Assembly (NCBI GenBank): GCA_030039695.1
Contig: JASHVB010000252.1
Span: forward strand, 1 to 22,336
DNA length: 22,336 bases
Source: Acetobacteraceae bacterium
Lineage (GTDB): Bacteria; Pseudomonadota; Alphaproteobacteria; Acetobacterales; Acetobacteraceae
Reading direction: 5' to 3'
Shown here one piece after another: positions 15,714 to 22,336 of this stretch. The translations under genes were made by a program, and so were the position numbers. The notes beneath the pieces were generated by a model, which was given only the letters and a program-made list of their open reading frames with translations, was not told where the DNA came from and did no database searches. Positions within the stretch are counted from its first letter, which is position 1, and every line of letters begins with the position of its first letter.

Positions 15714-16571
15714 ATGCCTGACATCGACATCGAACCGCTACGCGCACAGCTCGGCCGCACCATGGTCGACCAAGACGTGGCGACGGAAGCCCCGCTGCGC
15801 GGCATGGCTGCCACGTTCGACCGCGACGAACCACCGCCACGCATCGGTGAGCCGCTTCCGCCCGGCTGGCATCTCGCGTATTTCCCCGACACCCCGAAGC
15901 GGCACGAACTCGCCCGGGATGGCCTGCCGACCGGACGCGGCGTGCTGCCGCAAATGCCTCTGCCTCGCAGAATGTATGCCGGCGCGACGTTGACGTTCCA
16001 TGCGCCGATTCTGGTCGGCGATACATTGCGGCGGGAAACCGAATTCTCCGACGTGCAGGTTCGTCAGGGCAGCACCGGCACACTGATCCTGGTGACGCAG
16101 ACACGGCGGATCTACACGCCACGCGGCCTTGCGTTGACCGACGCTCAGCACGGGGTGTTTCGAGAAGCTGTGGAGGCGGGGACGCAATCCGGCATTCCAC
16201 GCCGCGACATGCCGCCGGCCGATCTGCCATGGCGGCGCGTGTGGGCACCTGACTCAGTAACCCTGTTCCGGTATTCGGCGCTGACGTTCAATCCACATCG
16301 CATTCATTACGACCGACCGTATGCGACGGAGGTGGAGGGATATCCGGGGCTCGTCGTGCACGGGCCGTTCTCACAGCAATGCCTGCTGGATCTGCTGCGA
16401 GATTCTGCGCGCCAGACCATTGTACGATTTGATATGCGAGCCCGCGCACCACTGTTCGATACAGCGCCGTTCACGTTGGTGGGTCGGCCGATTGGAGAAG
16501 ATGCAGCGGAGCTCTGGGCGGTTACGCATGACGGCACGATTGCCATGCAGGTCAAAGCGACGTTGCTCTGA
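15714..16571 (+). CDS. HTD2/MaoC-type double-hotdog hydratase
   Basis: The 285-residue protein has two hotdog halves. The N-terminal half (about 1-140) is of the FAS1-like dehydratase type, with MPLPRRMYAGATLTFHAPILVGD. The C-terminal half has the hydratase 2 motif as YSALTFNPHRIHYDRPYA and GYPGLVVHGPFSQQCLLDLL. This arrangement is that of mesaconyl-C4-CoA hydratase (Chloroflexus 3-hydroxypropionate cycle), itaconyl-CoA hydratase-like proteins and fungal HTD2. It probably adds water to an enoyl-CoA. The ATG at 15714 has GGGACGGAG upstream, and the longer frame overlaps the ABM gene. Its partner in the pathway is likely the CoA-transferase, itself a class often paired with such hydratases. Confidence 0.88.
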   Translation: MPDIDIEPLRAQLGRTMVDQDVATEAPLRGMAATFDRDEPPPRIGEPLPPGWHLAYFPDTPKRHELARDGLPTGRGVLPQMPLPRRMYAGATLTFHAPILVGDTLRRETEFSDVQVRQGSTGTLILVTQTRRIYTPRGLALTDAQHGVFREAVEAGTQSGIPRRDMPPADLPWRRVWAPDSVTLFRYSALTFNPHRIHYDRPYATEVEGYPGLVVHGPFSQQCLLDLLRDSARQTIVRFDMRARAPLFDTAPFTLVGRPIGEDAAELWAVTHDGTIAMQVKATLL

Positions 16572-16618
16572 GACCTCGCCCGCGGACCGGGAGAGATCGA
16601 GGTGCGAGGCAGCGAGGC

Positions 16619-16651
16619 TGAGGGCGTAGCGCCACGCACGCTCGCCCCTCA
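16619..16651. terminator. Hairpin between convergent hydratase and acyl-CoA-dehydrogenase genes
   Basis: TGAGGGCG (16619-16626) pairs with CGCCCCTCA (16643-16651) with one bulge. The right arm includes the stop codon of the minus-strand gene. It is part of the recurring TGAGGG gene-end element. Confidence 0.4.
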
Positions 16652-17680
16652 CTCGCGACCGTGACGCGTCTCGAGTTGTCCCGCTTCGCGTGCGAGATTT
16701 CTCTGCCGCGCCATTCTTGGCCCACGCGCAATCGACAGCGTCGCGTCCAAATCGACGAGCATCCCTTCAATCACGGCATTATCATGCGGCCCGAACTCTG
16801 TCCGGTGTGCCCGTACGCGCGCCACCCATTCGGCCGCCAGAGAGCGCAAACCCACAAGCGTGGCGGACTTTGCCTTCAAACAGTCAGTGTCCAATGCTTT
16901 GACGACGGCTCCGGCCGCGTCATCAAACACTGAGAGCAATCCGATCAATCCGCCCGCTGACAACGCTGCCGCGTCCGACTCAATGCCGATCCATCTGAGG
17001 AGAAAGCGGAATGCCCCGAGCAGACCGAAGATGCCAACGGCATCCTCGACATCACGAAACGGCAGAGCCATCAGCTCGTACGCGCTACCTGCCTCGCCGA
17101 GGATCGCTGAGGCCGGCACCCACGCGCCATCCAACCGAAGCCCGCAATGGCGGGATGGGCGCAGCGCATGAAATGCCGGCATGTCCGTCAACGTTGTGCC
17201 CGGCGTGTCTCGCGGTACGATAAACGCGCTATAGCGTTTTCGCGCGCGGTCCACTGATGTGATCGCGAGCACGATGATTGCCTCGGCCAAAGGTGCATTG
17301 CTGACCCACGCCTTCTCGCCTGTGATACGGAATCCTCCGCCAGCCGCCTCTGCCCGTGTCGCCAGATGTTTTGGATGCGCGCCGACCTTCGGTTCGGAAA
17401 TTGCTACCGAAAGCGCGCGCCCTCGCCATGCGACGCGCTGCGCGTCATTGCCGAAGCCATCGATGAAAAACCGGCTGACCAGTTGCCGTCCGCCCCAGAT
17501 GCTGGCGATGCCGAGCAATCCGGTGTGCTCCACCAGCGCTGCCTTCGCCCTCGCGATGGACACATAATCGGATAAAGGCTTCAACAGTTCCGCCTCAGCC
17601 ATCGCTGATAGCGGATCATTCGCCGGGTCCGGGCAGCGTTGCAGCCACACGTCGATTTGTCGCATGATGTTATCATTCAT
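16649..17680 (-). CDS. Short acyl-CoA dehydrogenase-like flavoprotein
   Basis: The middle beta domain is clear: SVAISEPKVGAHPKHLATRAE (91-111), GFRITGEKAWVSNAPLAEAIIVLA (116-139) and YSAFIVPRDTPG (150-161) are the FAD-contacting strands of acyl-CoA dehydrogenases. PFRDVEDAVG (207-216) starts the C-terminal helices. At 343 residues it is shorter than the usual 380-400. The N-terminal helical domain is short, and I do not find the usual catalytic Glu segment or the C-terminal GGxG motif. It may oxidise an unusual acyl-CoA or have lost dehydrogenation. The ATG at 17680 has only a weak GGTGG upstream, and a Met at 17665 is an alternative. It diverges from the LLM oxidoreductase gene by 104 bp. 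Confidence 0.82.
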   Translation of the reverse strand: MNDNIMRQIDVWLQRCPDPANDPLSAMAEAELLKPLSDYVSIARAKAALVEHTGLLGIASIWGGRQLVSRFFIDGFGNDAQRVAWRGRALSVAISEPKVGAHPKHLATRAEAAGGGFRITGEKAWVSNAPLAEAIIVLAITSVDRARKRYSAFIVPRDTPGTTLTDMPAFHALRPSRHCGLRLDGAWVPASAILGEAGSAYELMALPFRDVEDAVGIFGLLGAFRFLLRWIGIESDAAALSAGGLIGLLSVFDDAAGAVVKALDTDCLKAKSATLVGLRSLAAEWVARVRAHRTEFGPHDNAVIEGMLVDLDATLSIARGPRMARQRNLAREAGQLETRHGRE

Positions 17681-17784
17681 GCCGCCACCATGTGGTCCAC
17701 ACCGCGGCATGGCAACCGCACCGCGCCTGGGTGTAGCCTCCCACACGCCCCACCGCGGGCAAACGAAACGCAGGAGGATCGGCC

Positions 17785-18891
17785 ATGCTGCTCGGCTATT
17801 TCGCGATGCCCTCGCATCCGCCGGAGAGAGGCCTGAAGGAAGGCCATGACTGGGACCTGCAGACGCTGCGCTGGCTTGACGAGCTGGGCTACGACGAGGC
17901 CTGGATTGGCGAGCACTACACCGCTCCGTGGGAGCCGCACCCGTCGCCCGATCTGCTGATCGCACAGGCGCTGCTCCAGACGAAACGCTTGCGCATCGGC
18001 CCGGGCGGATTCCTGCTGCCGTATCACCACCCCGCCGAACTCGCTGCGCGCGTCGCGATGCTGGACCACATTTCGGACGGCCGGCTGAACTTCGGCGTCG
18101 CCGCGTCTGGCCTCCCGACCGACTGGGCAATGTTCAACGTCGATGGCAACGCCGGCGTTAACCGCGACATGACGCGCGAATCGCTGGAAATGATTCTGCG
18201 CTTGTGGGGCGACGAACCCACCTTCACCCAGCAGGGCAAGTTCTGGACCGTATCGAAGCCCGAACCCATGTTTGGCTTCCTTCATTCGCACATCAAACCG
18301 CTGCAGAAACCACATCCACCGATCGGCGTCGCAGGCTTTTCCAAGCAGTCGGACACGTTGAAGCTCGCCGGCGAGCGCGGTTTCCTGCCGCTGTCGCTGA
18401 ACCTCAATCCCGCTTACGTGGCAAGCCACTGGGAAGCGGTGGAGATCGGCGCCGCGCGCACCGGCCGAACGCCGAAGCGCAGCGACTGGCGCCTCGTGCG
18501 CGAAGTGTTTGTCGCAGACACCGATGCGGAAGCGTGGAAGTTGTGCGTCGACGGCATGATGGGCCGGATGATGCGCGAATACTTCCTGCCGCTGCTTGCA
18601 AATTTCGGCTTCCTTGAATTCCTCAAGCATGATCCGTCCGTGGCAGACAGCGAAGTGACCCCGGAATACTGCGCACGGCAGAACTGGCTGGTTGGTTCCC
18701 CGTCGACAGTGGCAGAGAAGCTGGAACGCATCTACCACGAGGCCGGCGGCTTTGGCGGTCTGCTGGTGTTTGGCTTCGACTACCTGGAGAACCCACAAGC
18801 TTGGCACCGCTCCCTGAAGTTGTTCAAGGACGAAGTCGCGCCGCGCGTCGCGCATCTCTCGCCGGACGGAAGGAAGGTTGCGGCGGAGTAG
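17785..18891 (+). CDS. Luciferase-like (LLM class) flavin-dependent oxidoreductase
   Basis: This 368-residue TIM-barrel monooxygenase of the bacterial luciferase superfamily uses reduced flavin supplied by a separate reductase to oxygenate a substrate. Family features include the N-terminal MLLGYFAMPSHPP, LDELGYDEAWIGEHYT, LLIAQALLQTKRLRIGPG, LPYHHPAELAARVAMLDHISDGRLNFGV and RESLEMILRLW. Near the C-terminus VGSPSTVAEKLERIYHEAGGFGGLLVFGFD is present. The ATG has AGGAGGAT 7 bases upstream, among the best ribosome-binding sites in the window. No flavin reductase gene lies beside it. Relatives include limonene and alkane-type monooxygenases. The substrate here is unknown. Confidence 0.93.
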   Translation: MLLGYFAMPSHPPERGLKEGHDWDLQTLRWLDELGYDEAWIGEHYTAPWEPHPSPDLLIAQALLQTKRLRIGPGGFLLPYHHPAELAARVAMLDHISDGRLNFGVAASGLPTDWAMFNVDGNAGVNRDMTRESLEMILRLWGDEPTFTQQGKFWTVSKPEPMFGFLHSHIKPLQKPHPPIGVAGFSKQSDTLKLAGERGFLPLSLNLNPAYVASHWEAVEIGAARTGRTPKRSDWRLVREVFVADTDAEAWKLCVDGMMGRMMREYFLPLLANFGFLEFLKHDPSVADSEVTPEYCARQNWLVGSPSTVAEKLERIYHEAGGFGGLLVFGFDYLENPQAWHRSLKLFKDEVAPRVAHLSPDGRKVAAE

Positions 18892-18936
18892 CAAACAGCC
18901 CCTCTGCCGCCGCGGGGACGGAGATGGCGCGGAACG

Positions 18937-19299
18937 TTAGCCGGTCAGCACCTCGAGCAGGTGCCCGTTCGGATCCTTGAAGTAAAATCCGCGCCCGCCG
19001 TGTCGATGGTTGATTGACATGTCGTCCGGCGAGCGCGGCCCGCTGCCATAGGGAATTGCCGCCTCGATGACCCGTCGGAAGATCGCGTCGAATTCCGGGT
19101 CGCTGACCTTGAACGCATAATGATGCGGCTCGAACGTGGACCACGTGTCGAAATCCAATACCAGCGTGTCGTTCAGCCGCACGGGCGCGAAATGCGACAT
19201 CGGACCGGTGTATGCCAGCCCGAAGATGTGGGCGAAGAACCGCGCGGACGCCTCGTTGTCATGCGCCGGAACAATGGTGTGATCGAGCAGGATCGCCAT
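18937..19299 (-). CDS. VOC (glyoxalase/dioxygenase fold) protein
   Basis: This is a 120-residue single-module vicinal-oxygen-chelate protein with two beta-alpha-beta-beta-beta units. Probable metal ligands are His7 (LLDHTIV), His60 (EPHHYAF) and Glu116 (GHLLEVLTG). The segment GGRGFYFKDPNGHLLEVL is typical of the family. Members include glyoxalase I, fosfomycin-resistance proteins and extradiol dioxygenases, and none is specifically indicated. An AGGGAGA ribosome-binding site precedes the ATG. It converges on the LLM gene (45-bp gap) and diverges from the ArsR gene, whose operator region it may share. Confidence 0.88.
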   Translation of the reverse strand: MAILLDHTIVPAHDNEASARFFAHIFGLAYTGPMSHFAPVRLNDTLVLDFDTWSTFEPHHYAFKVSDPEFDAIFRRVIEAAIPYGSGPRSPDDMSINHRHGGRGFYFKDPNGHLLEVLTG

Positions 19300-19362
19300 G
19301 GCCGTCTCCCTGTCGCCCCCAACACGCTAGCACACGGCGCGCCGCTCTGCCTGCTGCTCTGA

Positions 19363-19396
19363 ATTCACGCGCCTGTGAATAGTTAAGTGATTGCTT
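19363..19396. promoter_or_regulatory. Two palindromes in the VOC-arsR divergent region (operator candidates)
   Basis: ATTCAC (19363-19368) and GTGAAT (19375-19380) are exact inverted arms around 6 bases. Immediately after, AAGTGATTGCTT (19385-19396) is an imperfect palindrome. Both lie 29-62 bp before the arsR ATG, in the only AT-rich stretch of this region, where an autoregulated ArsR-family dimer would be expected to bind. The assignment is by position and symmetry only. Confidence 0.45.
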
Positions 19397-19424
19397 TTCT
19401 ATCGCCACAGCCACACTAAAGGAC

Positions 19425-19772
19425 ATGCTTAACCAATCCGGCCTGCTTGATCTTGCTTTCCAGGCCCTCGCCGACCCGACGCGGCGGGCGATGCTGGCGC
19501 ACCTCGCCCACGGCCCAGCCTCGGTGAGCGACCTCGCGCGGCCGTTCGAAATGTCGATGCCGGCGGTGATGCAGCACCTCGCGGTGCTCGAAGCCTCCGG
19601 CCTTGTGCGGTCGCAGAAGAGTGGACGCGTACGGACCTGCCGGATCGACCCACAAGGGTTGCAGCGGGTCGAAGACTGGATCAACGCCCGCCGCCGGGAA
19701 TGGGAGCAACGGCTCGACCGGCTGGGCCAGTACCTCGACCAGTTGAAAACGGAAGGAGGGCGCAATGCCTAA
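19425..19772 (+). CDS. ArsR-family transcriptional regulator
   Basis: This 115-residue winged-helix repressor runs FQALADPTRRAMLAHLAHGPASVSDLARPF, then MSMPAVMQHLAVLEASGLVRSQKSGRVRTCRI, the helix-turn-helix and wing. The metal-sensing ELCVCDL motif of ArsR/SmtB is absent, so it belongs to the metal-independent type often paired with SRPBCC proteins. It overlaps the downstream gene by 8 bp (ATGCCTAA), implying coupled translation and joint function. The ribosome-binding site AAAGGA sits only 1-2 bases from the ATG, which is unusually close. Autoregulation through the upstream palindromes is likely but inferred. Confidence 0.93.
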   Translation: MLNQSGLLDLAFQALADPTRRAMLAHLAHGPASVSDLARPFEMSMPAVMQHLAVLEASGLVRSQKSGRVRTCRIDPQGLQRVEDWINARRREWEQRLDRLGQYLDQLKTEGGRNA

Positions 19773-20691
19773 CATCGACACCGCATCGCCGCTTGTCATC
19801 TCGCGCCGCTTCGACGCGCCGCGCGCGCTGGTGTTCCGGGCATGGACGAAAGCAGAGCACATCAAGCGCTGGTTCAGCCCGGAGACCTTCACGGTTCCCG
19901 AGGCCGAGATCGATTGCCGCGTCGGCGGCGTGTTTGCCGTTTGCATGCGCGCACCGGACGGGAAGACGCACTGGTGCCGGGGGAGGTTCACCGAGGTCGC
20001 CTCACCCGATCGGCTGGCATTCTCCACCGACGTGACCGACGGCGATACGCTGATGTTCGTCGCACACACGACGGTGACATTCGAGGACGAAGGCACGGGC
20101 ACGCGAATGACCGTGCGGCAAGGCTATGACCTACCGAATGACGCGTTCCGCTGGGCGGTGCAGGGGGCGCCGGAAGGCTGGCGCACCACGTTGGACAAGT
20201 TCGAGCGCGAAGTAGCGCGGATGCGCAAACGCTCTGTGGTGCATGACAGTTTTACTATCGAGCGCGTGTATGACGCACCACCGGCGACGGTATTCCGCGC
20301 GTTGACCGACCAAGCCACAAAGTCGCGCTGGTTCGCCGGCGGCGACGGCTGGGAGATGCTGGAGCGCTCGATGGATGTGCGTCCCGGCGGGCGCGAACGC
20401 CTGAAGGGGCGTTGGGCCAACGGCACGGTGACGCTGTTCGATGCAATGTATTTCGACGTAACGCCTGACGCACGTCTGGTTTACGCGTACGACATGTACA
20501 TGAACGAGTGCAAGCTTTCGGTGTCGCTAGCGACGATCGAATTATTGGCCGAGGGCGCAAAAACGCGGCTCATTGTGACCGAGCAAGGTGCGTTCCTGGA
20601 TGGCTATGACGACGCTGGGTCGCGCGAGAAGGGCACCGGATCGCTTCTCGACCGGCTGGGAGCGTCGCTGCACACGTCGCCGCCTCACTGA
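19765..20691 (+). CDS. Tandem SRPBCC/AHSA1-domain protein
   Basis: The 308 residues contain two copies of the AHSA1-type START-like fold in one chain. The first (about 8-150) begins PLVISRRFDAPRALVFRAWTKAEHIKRWFSP. The second (about 158-300) begins DSFTIERVYDAPPATVFRALTDQATKSRWFAG. The second conserves the hydrophobic-pocket pattern less well. Single-domain relatives, usually about 150-170 residues, bind hydrophobic small molecules or are annotated as Hsp90 ATPase activator homologues, a role unproven for bacterial members. The gene overlaps the ArsR gene, a common pairing in which the SRPBCC protein is the regulated product. The fusion of two domains in one ORF is less usual. Confidence 0.92.
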   Translation: MPNIDTASPLVISRRFDAPRALVFRAWTKAEHIKRWFSPETFTVPEAEIDCRVGGVFAVCMRAPDGKTHWCRGRFTEVASPDRLAFSTDVTDGDTLMFVAHTTVTFEDEGTGTRMTVRQGYDLPNDAFRWAVQGAPEGWRTTLDKFEREVARMRKRSVVHDSFTIERVYDAPPATVFRALTDQATKSRWFAGGDGWEMLERSMDVRPGGRERLKGRWANGTVTLFDAMYFDVTPDARLVYAYDMYMNECKLSVSLATIELLAEGAKTRLIVTEQGAFLDGYDDAGSREKGTGSLLDRLGASLHTSPPH

Positions 20692-20790
20692 CTGCGTGCG
20701 AGAAGGCGCCGGCTCGGACAGGCGACGTTTGGCCGGGGCCGCACTATGCTCCGTACGATGCCGCGTCCCAGCCCGAACGGAGACAGCCGA

Positions 20791-22119
20791 ATGAGCGCAA
20801 GCCGAGTCCTCCACCGCTCAGGTGGCCAGCCTTCCGTCGCGGTCGACGGCGAAGGCATTTACCTCCGCCTCGCCGATGGGACCCGAATCATCGACGCCTC
20901 TGGCGGCGCCGCGGTCGCCTGCCTCGGCCACGGCAATCGCCGCATTGCCGAGGCCATCGGCCGCCAGGCCGCCACTATGGCCTATGCTCACACCGGCACG
21001 TTCAGCAGCCAGCCGGCCGAGAGCCTTGCGCACATCGTCCTCGACGGCGAGCCAGGCGGCCTCGCCTACGCCTATTTCTGCTCCTCAGGCTCCGAAGGCA
21101 CAGAAGCGTCGCTCAAGTTGGCGCGGCAGTACTTCGTGGAAATCGGTCAGCCGCAGCGCGTGCACTTCATCGCCCGCCGGCAAGGCTATCACGGCAACAC
21201 GCTGGGTGCGCTCGCCGCCGGCGGCAACATGATGCGACGCGGACTTTACGAACCGATGCTGTCGCCCGCGTTCAGCCTGGTCTCCCCCTGCTTTGCCTAT
21301 CGCTTCCAGAACGAGGGCGAGAGCGATGAACGATACGTAGATCGGCTGGCCAATGAACTGGACGCCGAATTCCAGCGTCTCGGCCCCGAAACCGTCGCGG
21401 CATTCTTGGCCGAGACGGTGGTCGGCGCAACCACCGGCTGCGTTACCGCTCTGCCCGGCTATTTCAGGCGCGTGCGCGAGATTTGTGACCAGCATGGCGC
21501 GCTGCTGATTCTGGACGAAGTGATGTGCGGCATGGGCCGCACTGGCTCAATGCACGCCTGGGAGCAGGAAGGAATCGCGCCAGATCTGCAGGTGGTGGCA
21601 AAGGGTTTGGGCGGCGGCTATCAGCCGATTGGCGGCGTGCTGATCGGGCGCAAAATCGTCGGGGCCATCAACGCCGGCTCTGGCAGTTTCATGCACGGAC
21701 ATACGTATCAGGCGCATCCGGTGGCCTGTGAGGCGGCACTGGAAGTGCAGCGCATCATCCGCGACGATAACCTGCTCGAGAATGTGCGGGCGATGGGCGC
21801 GCGGCTAGAAACCGCGCTCATCGAGCGGTTCGGCAACCATCGCCATGTCGGTGACATTCGCGGGCGTGGGTTGTTCTGGGCGCTGGAGTTCGTCGTCGAC
21901 CGCGCGACGAAGCAGGTGTTCGACCCAGGAATGAAGGTGAACGAGCAGGTGAAGCGGAGGGCGCTGGAACGAGGCGTGGCGATCTATCCAATGGGCGGCA
22001 CGATCGATGGCCGGCACGGCGACCATATTGTGATAGCGCCGCCGTACATCGCCACCGCTGCGGACATCGATGCGATCGTGGAGCGGGTCGGCGACGCGGT
22101 GGACGCTGCGCTGCCGTAA
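20791..22119 (+). CDS. Class III PLP-dependent aminotransferase
   Basis: The 442-residue fold-type I enzyme transfers an amino group, generally from an omega-amino acid or amine, to a keto acid. PLP contacts are visible: FCSSGSEGTEASLKLAR (96-112, phosphate site), GYHGNTLGA (132-140), LILDEVMCGMGRTG with Asp242 binding the pyridine N, and Lys271 in VVAKGLGGGYQPIG as Schiff-base lysine. HTYQAHPVACEAAL follows. The ATG at 20791 has CGGAGA 8 bases upstream, while the open frame further upstream lacks family sequence. The 99 bp between it and the SRPBCC gene leave cotranscription open. Substrate is not indicated by context. Confidence 0.95.
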   Translation: MSASRVLHRSGGQPSVAVDGEGIYLRLADGTRIIDASGGAAVACLGHGNRRIAEAIGRQAATMAYAHTGTFSSQPAESLAHIVLDGEPGGLAYAYFCSSGSEGTEASLKLARQYFVEIGQPQRVHFIARRQGYHGNTLGALAAGGNMMRRGLYEPMLSPAFSLVSPCFAYRFQNEGESDERYVDRLANELDAEFQRLGPETVAAFLAETVVGATTGCVTALPGYFRRVREICDQHGALLILDEVMCGMGRTGSMHAWEQEGIAPDLQVVAKGLGGGYQPIGGVLIGRKIVGAINAGSGSFMHGHTYQAHPVACEAALEVQRIIRDDNLLENVRAMGARLETALIERFGNHRHVGDIRGRGLFWALEFVVDRATKQVFDPGMKVNEQVKRRALERGVAIYPMGGTIDGRHGDHIVIAPPYIATAADIDAIVERVGDAVDAALP

Positions 22120-22147
22120 CACCTCTTCCGCCTGCGACGAGAGAGGT

Positions 22148-22200
22148 CGCCGCGTGTGGCGGCGGGTGAGGGTGCTGCGTGCAGACTCGCACCTCCCTCA
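22148..22200. terminator. Hairpins after the aminotransferase gene
   Basis: CGCCGC (22148-22153) pairs with GCGGCG (22159-22164) around 5 bases, 29 bp beyond the stop. Directly after it TGAGGG (22167-22172) pairs with CCCTCA (22195-22200), with GGTGC/GCACC continuing the stem across a bulge. The second half is another copy of the TGAGGG gene-end element. Together they look like a terminator. Confidence 0.5.
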
Positions 22201-22257
22201 ACCCCTGAGCATCGCACCTCGACGTTTGCCACCGCGCATGTAAGGTTTTATTGCAAC

Positions 22258-22287
22258 TTGACCCGCCGCTGACAGTCGCCACATTAT
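22258..22287 (+). promoter_or_regulatory. Possible promoter of the right-edge gene
   Basis: TTGACC (22258-22263) and CATTAT (22282-22287) are 18 bases apart in an AT-richer patch. The -10 lies only 4 bases before the ATG at 22292. Either the mRNA is nearly leaderless, the start codon is elsewhere, or the match is chance. Confidence 0.3.
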
Positions 22288-22291
22288 CCCA

Positions 22292-22336
22292 ATGCGCAAT
22301 TTCTCCGATCTGACGGAAAAGGAGGTCCTCGCCCTC
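22292..22336 (+). CDS. MbfA-like iron exporter (ferritin-like plus VIT1 domains), first 15 codons
   Basis: Only MRNFSDLTEKEVLAL is visible before the window ends. This matches, from memory, the N-terminus of membrane-bound ferritin A (MbfA) of Bradyrhizobium and Agrobacterium, which begins with an F-x-D/S-L-[ST]-E-[RKQ]-E-[IV]-LAL segment leading into a rubrerythrin-like domain joined to a CCC1/VIT1 membrane exporter. MbfA exports iron and protects against peroxide stress and is under Irr control in Rhizobiales. No Irr-type box was recognised here. No ribosome-binding site is visible before the ATG. The identification rests on 15 residues. Confidence 0.5.
   Translation, partial: MRNFSDLTEKEVLAL

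Noticed and set aside
17681..18130. Long N-terminal extension of the acyl-CoA-dehydrogenase-like frame
   Set aside because: It is Arg/Ser/Pro-rich antisense to the LLM gene, with no domain sequence.
17677..18894. A 405-residue minus-strand ORF across the LLM gene
   Set aside because: It mirrors the LLM coding sequence codon for codon and has antisense-type composition and no domain.

Overview
The window reads as a GC-rich alphaproteobacterial chromosome segment, most likely Rhodospirillales and probably Acetobacteraceae. The grounds are a class I PHA synthase gene diverging from a proline-rich NWW-type lipoprotein gene, an rplM-rpsI-argC-gamma-carbonic-anhydrase order, alphaproteobacterial S9 with a long N-terminal extension, and an MbfA-like start at the right edge. 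The family-level placement rests on recalled gene order, not on a search. I see no rRNA, tRNA, insertion sequence, phage or CRISPR array.

Left part (1-4400). A lipoprotein gene (minus) diverges from phaC (plus). The first 81 bases repeat the phaC leader and start at 539-619 (79 of 81 identical), so the lipoprotein copy seen here runs into antisense phaC sequence. This looks like the junction of a tandem duplication with a 538-bp period. Downstream of phaC lies about 1.9 kb of decayed sequence: a frameshifted and truncated Tat-exported aspartoacylase-like gene, an unrecognised stretch, and a frameshifted small lipoprotein gene.

Housekeeping part (4379-9982, all minus). rplM and rpsI are tightly linked behind a good promoter. 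Downstream come argC and a gamma-class carbonic anhydrase whose ends overlap by 8 bp. To the right of rplM is a gene-poor stretch with palindromes, then an SGNH hydrolase, folE and apaG.

Catabolic part (10128-18891). Nine genes look like CoA-linked degradation of an unidentified acid or amide: a hotdog thioesterase, an SDR, an amidase, a second SDR, a CaiB/BaiF CoA-transferase, a small ABM monooxygenase, an HTD2/MaoC-type hydratase, a short acyl-CoA-dehydrogenase-like protein and a luciferase-like flavin monooxygenase. Transcription changes direction several times, so this is a cluster of small units, not one operon. Both 260-residue SDRs lack the usual catalytic Tyr and Lys, and the second also lacks the Ser.

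Right part (18937-22336). A VOC protein diverges from an ArsR regulator that overlaps a gene for a double SRPBCC/AHSA1 protein. A class III PLP aminotransferase follows. The first 15 codons of an MbfA-like iron exporter run off the edge. Gene ends in the window carry a recurring palindromic element that begins TGAGGG. The best leads are the tandem-duplication junction, the pair of catalytically atypical SDRs in an unassigned catabolic cluster, and a near-perfect palindrome upstream of rplM.
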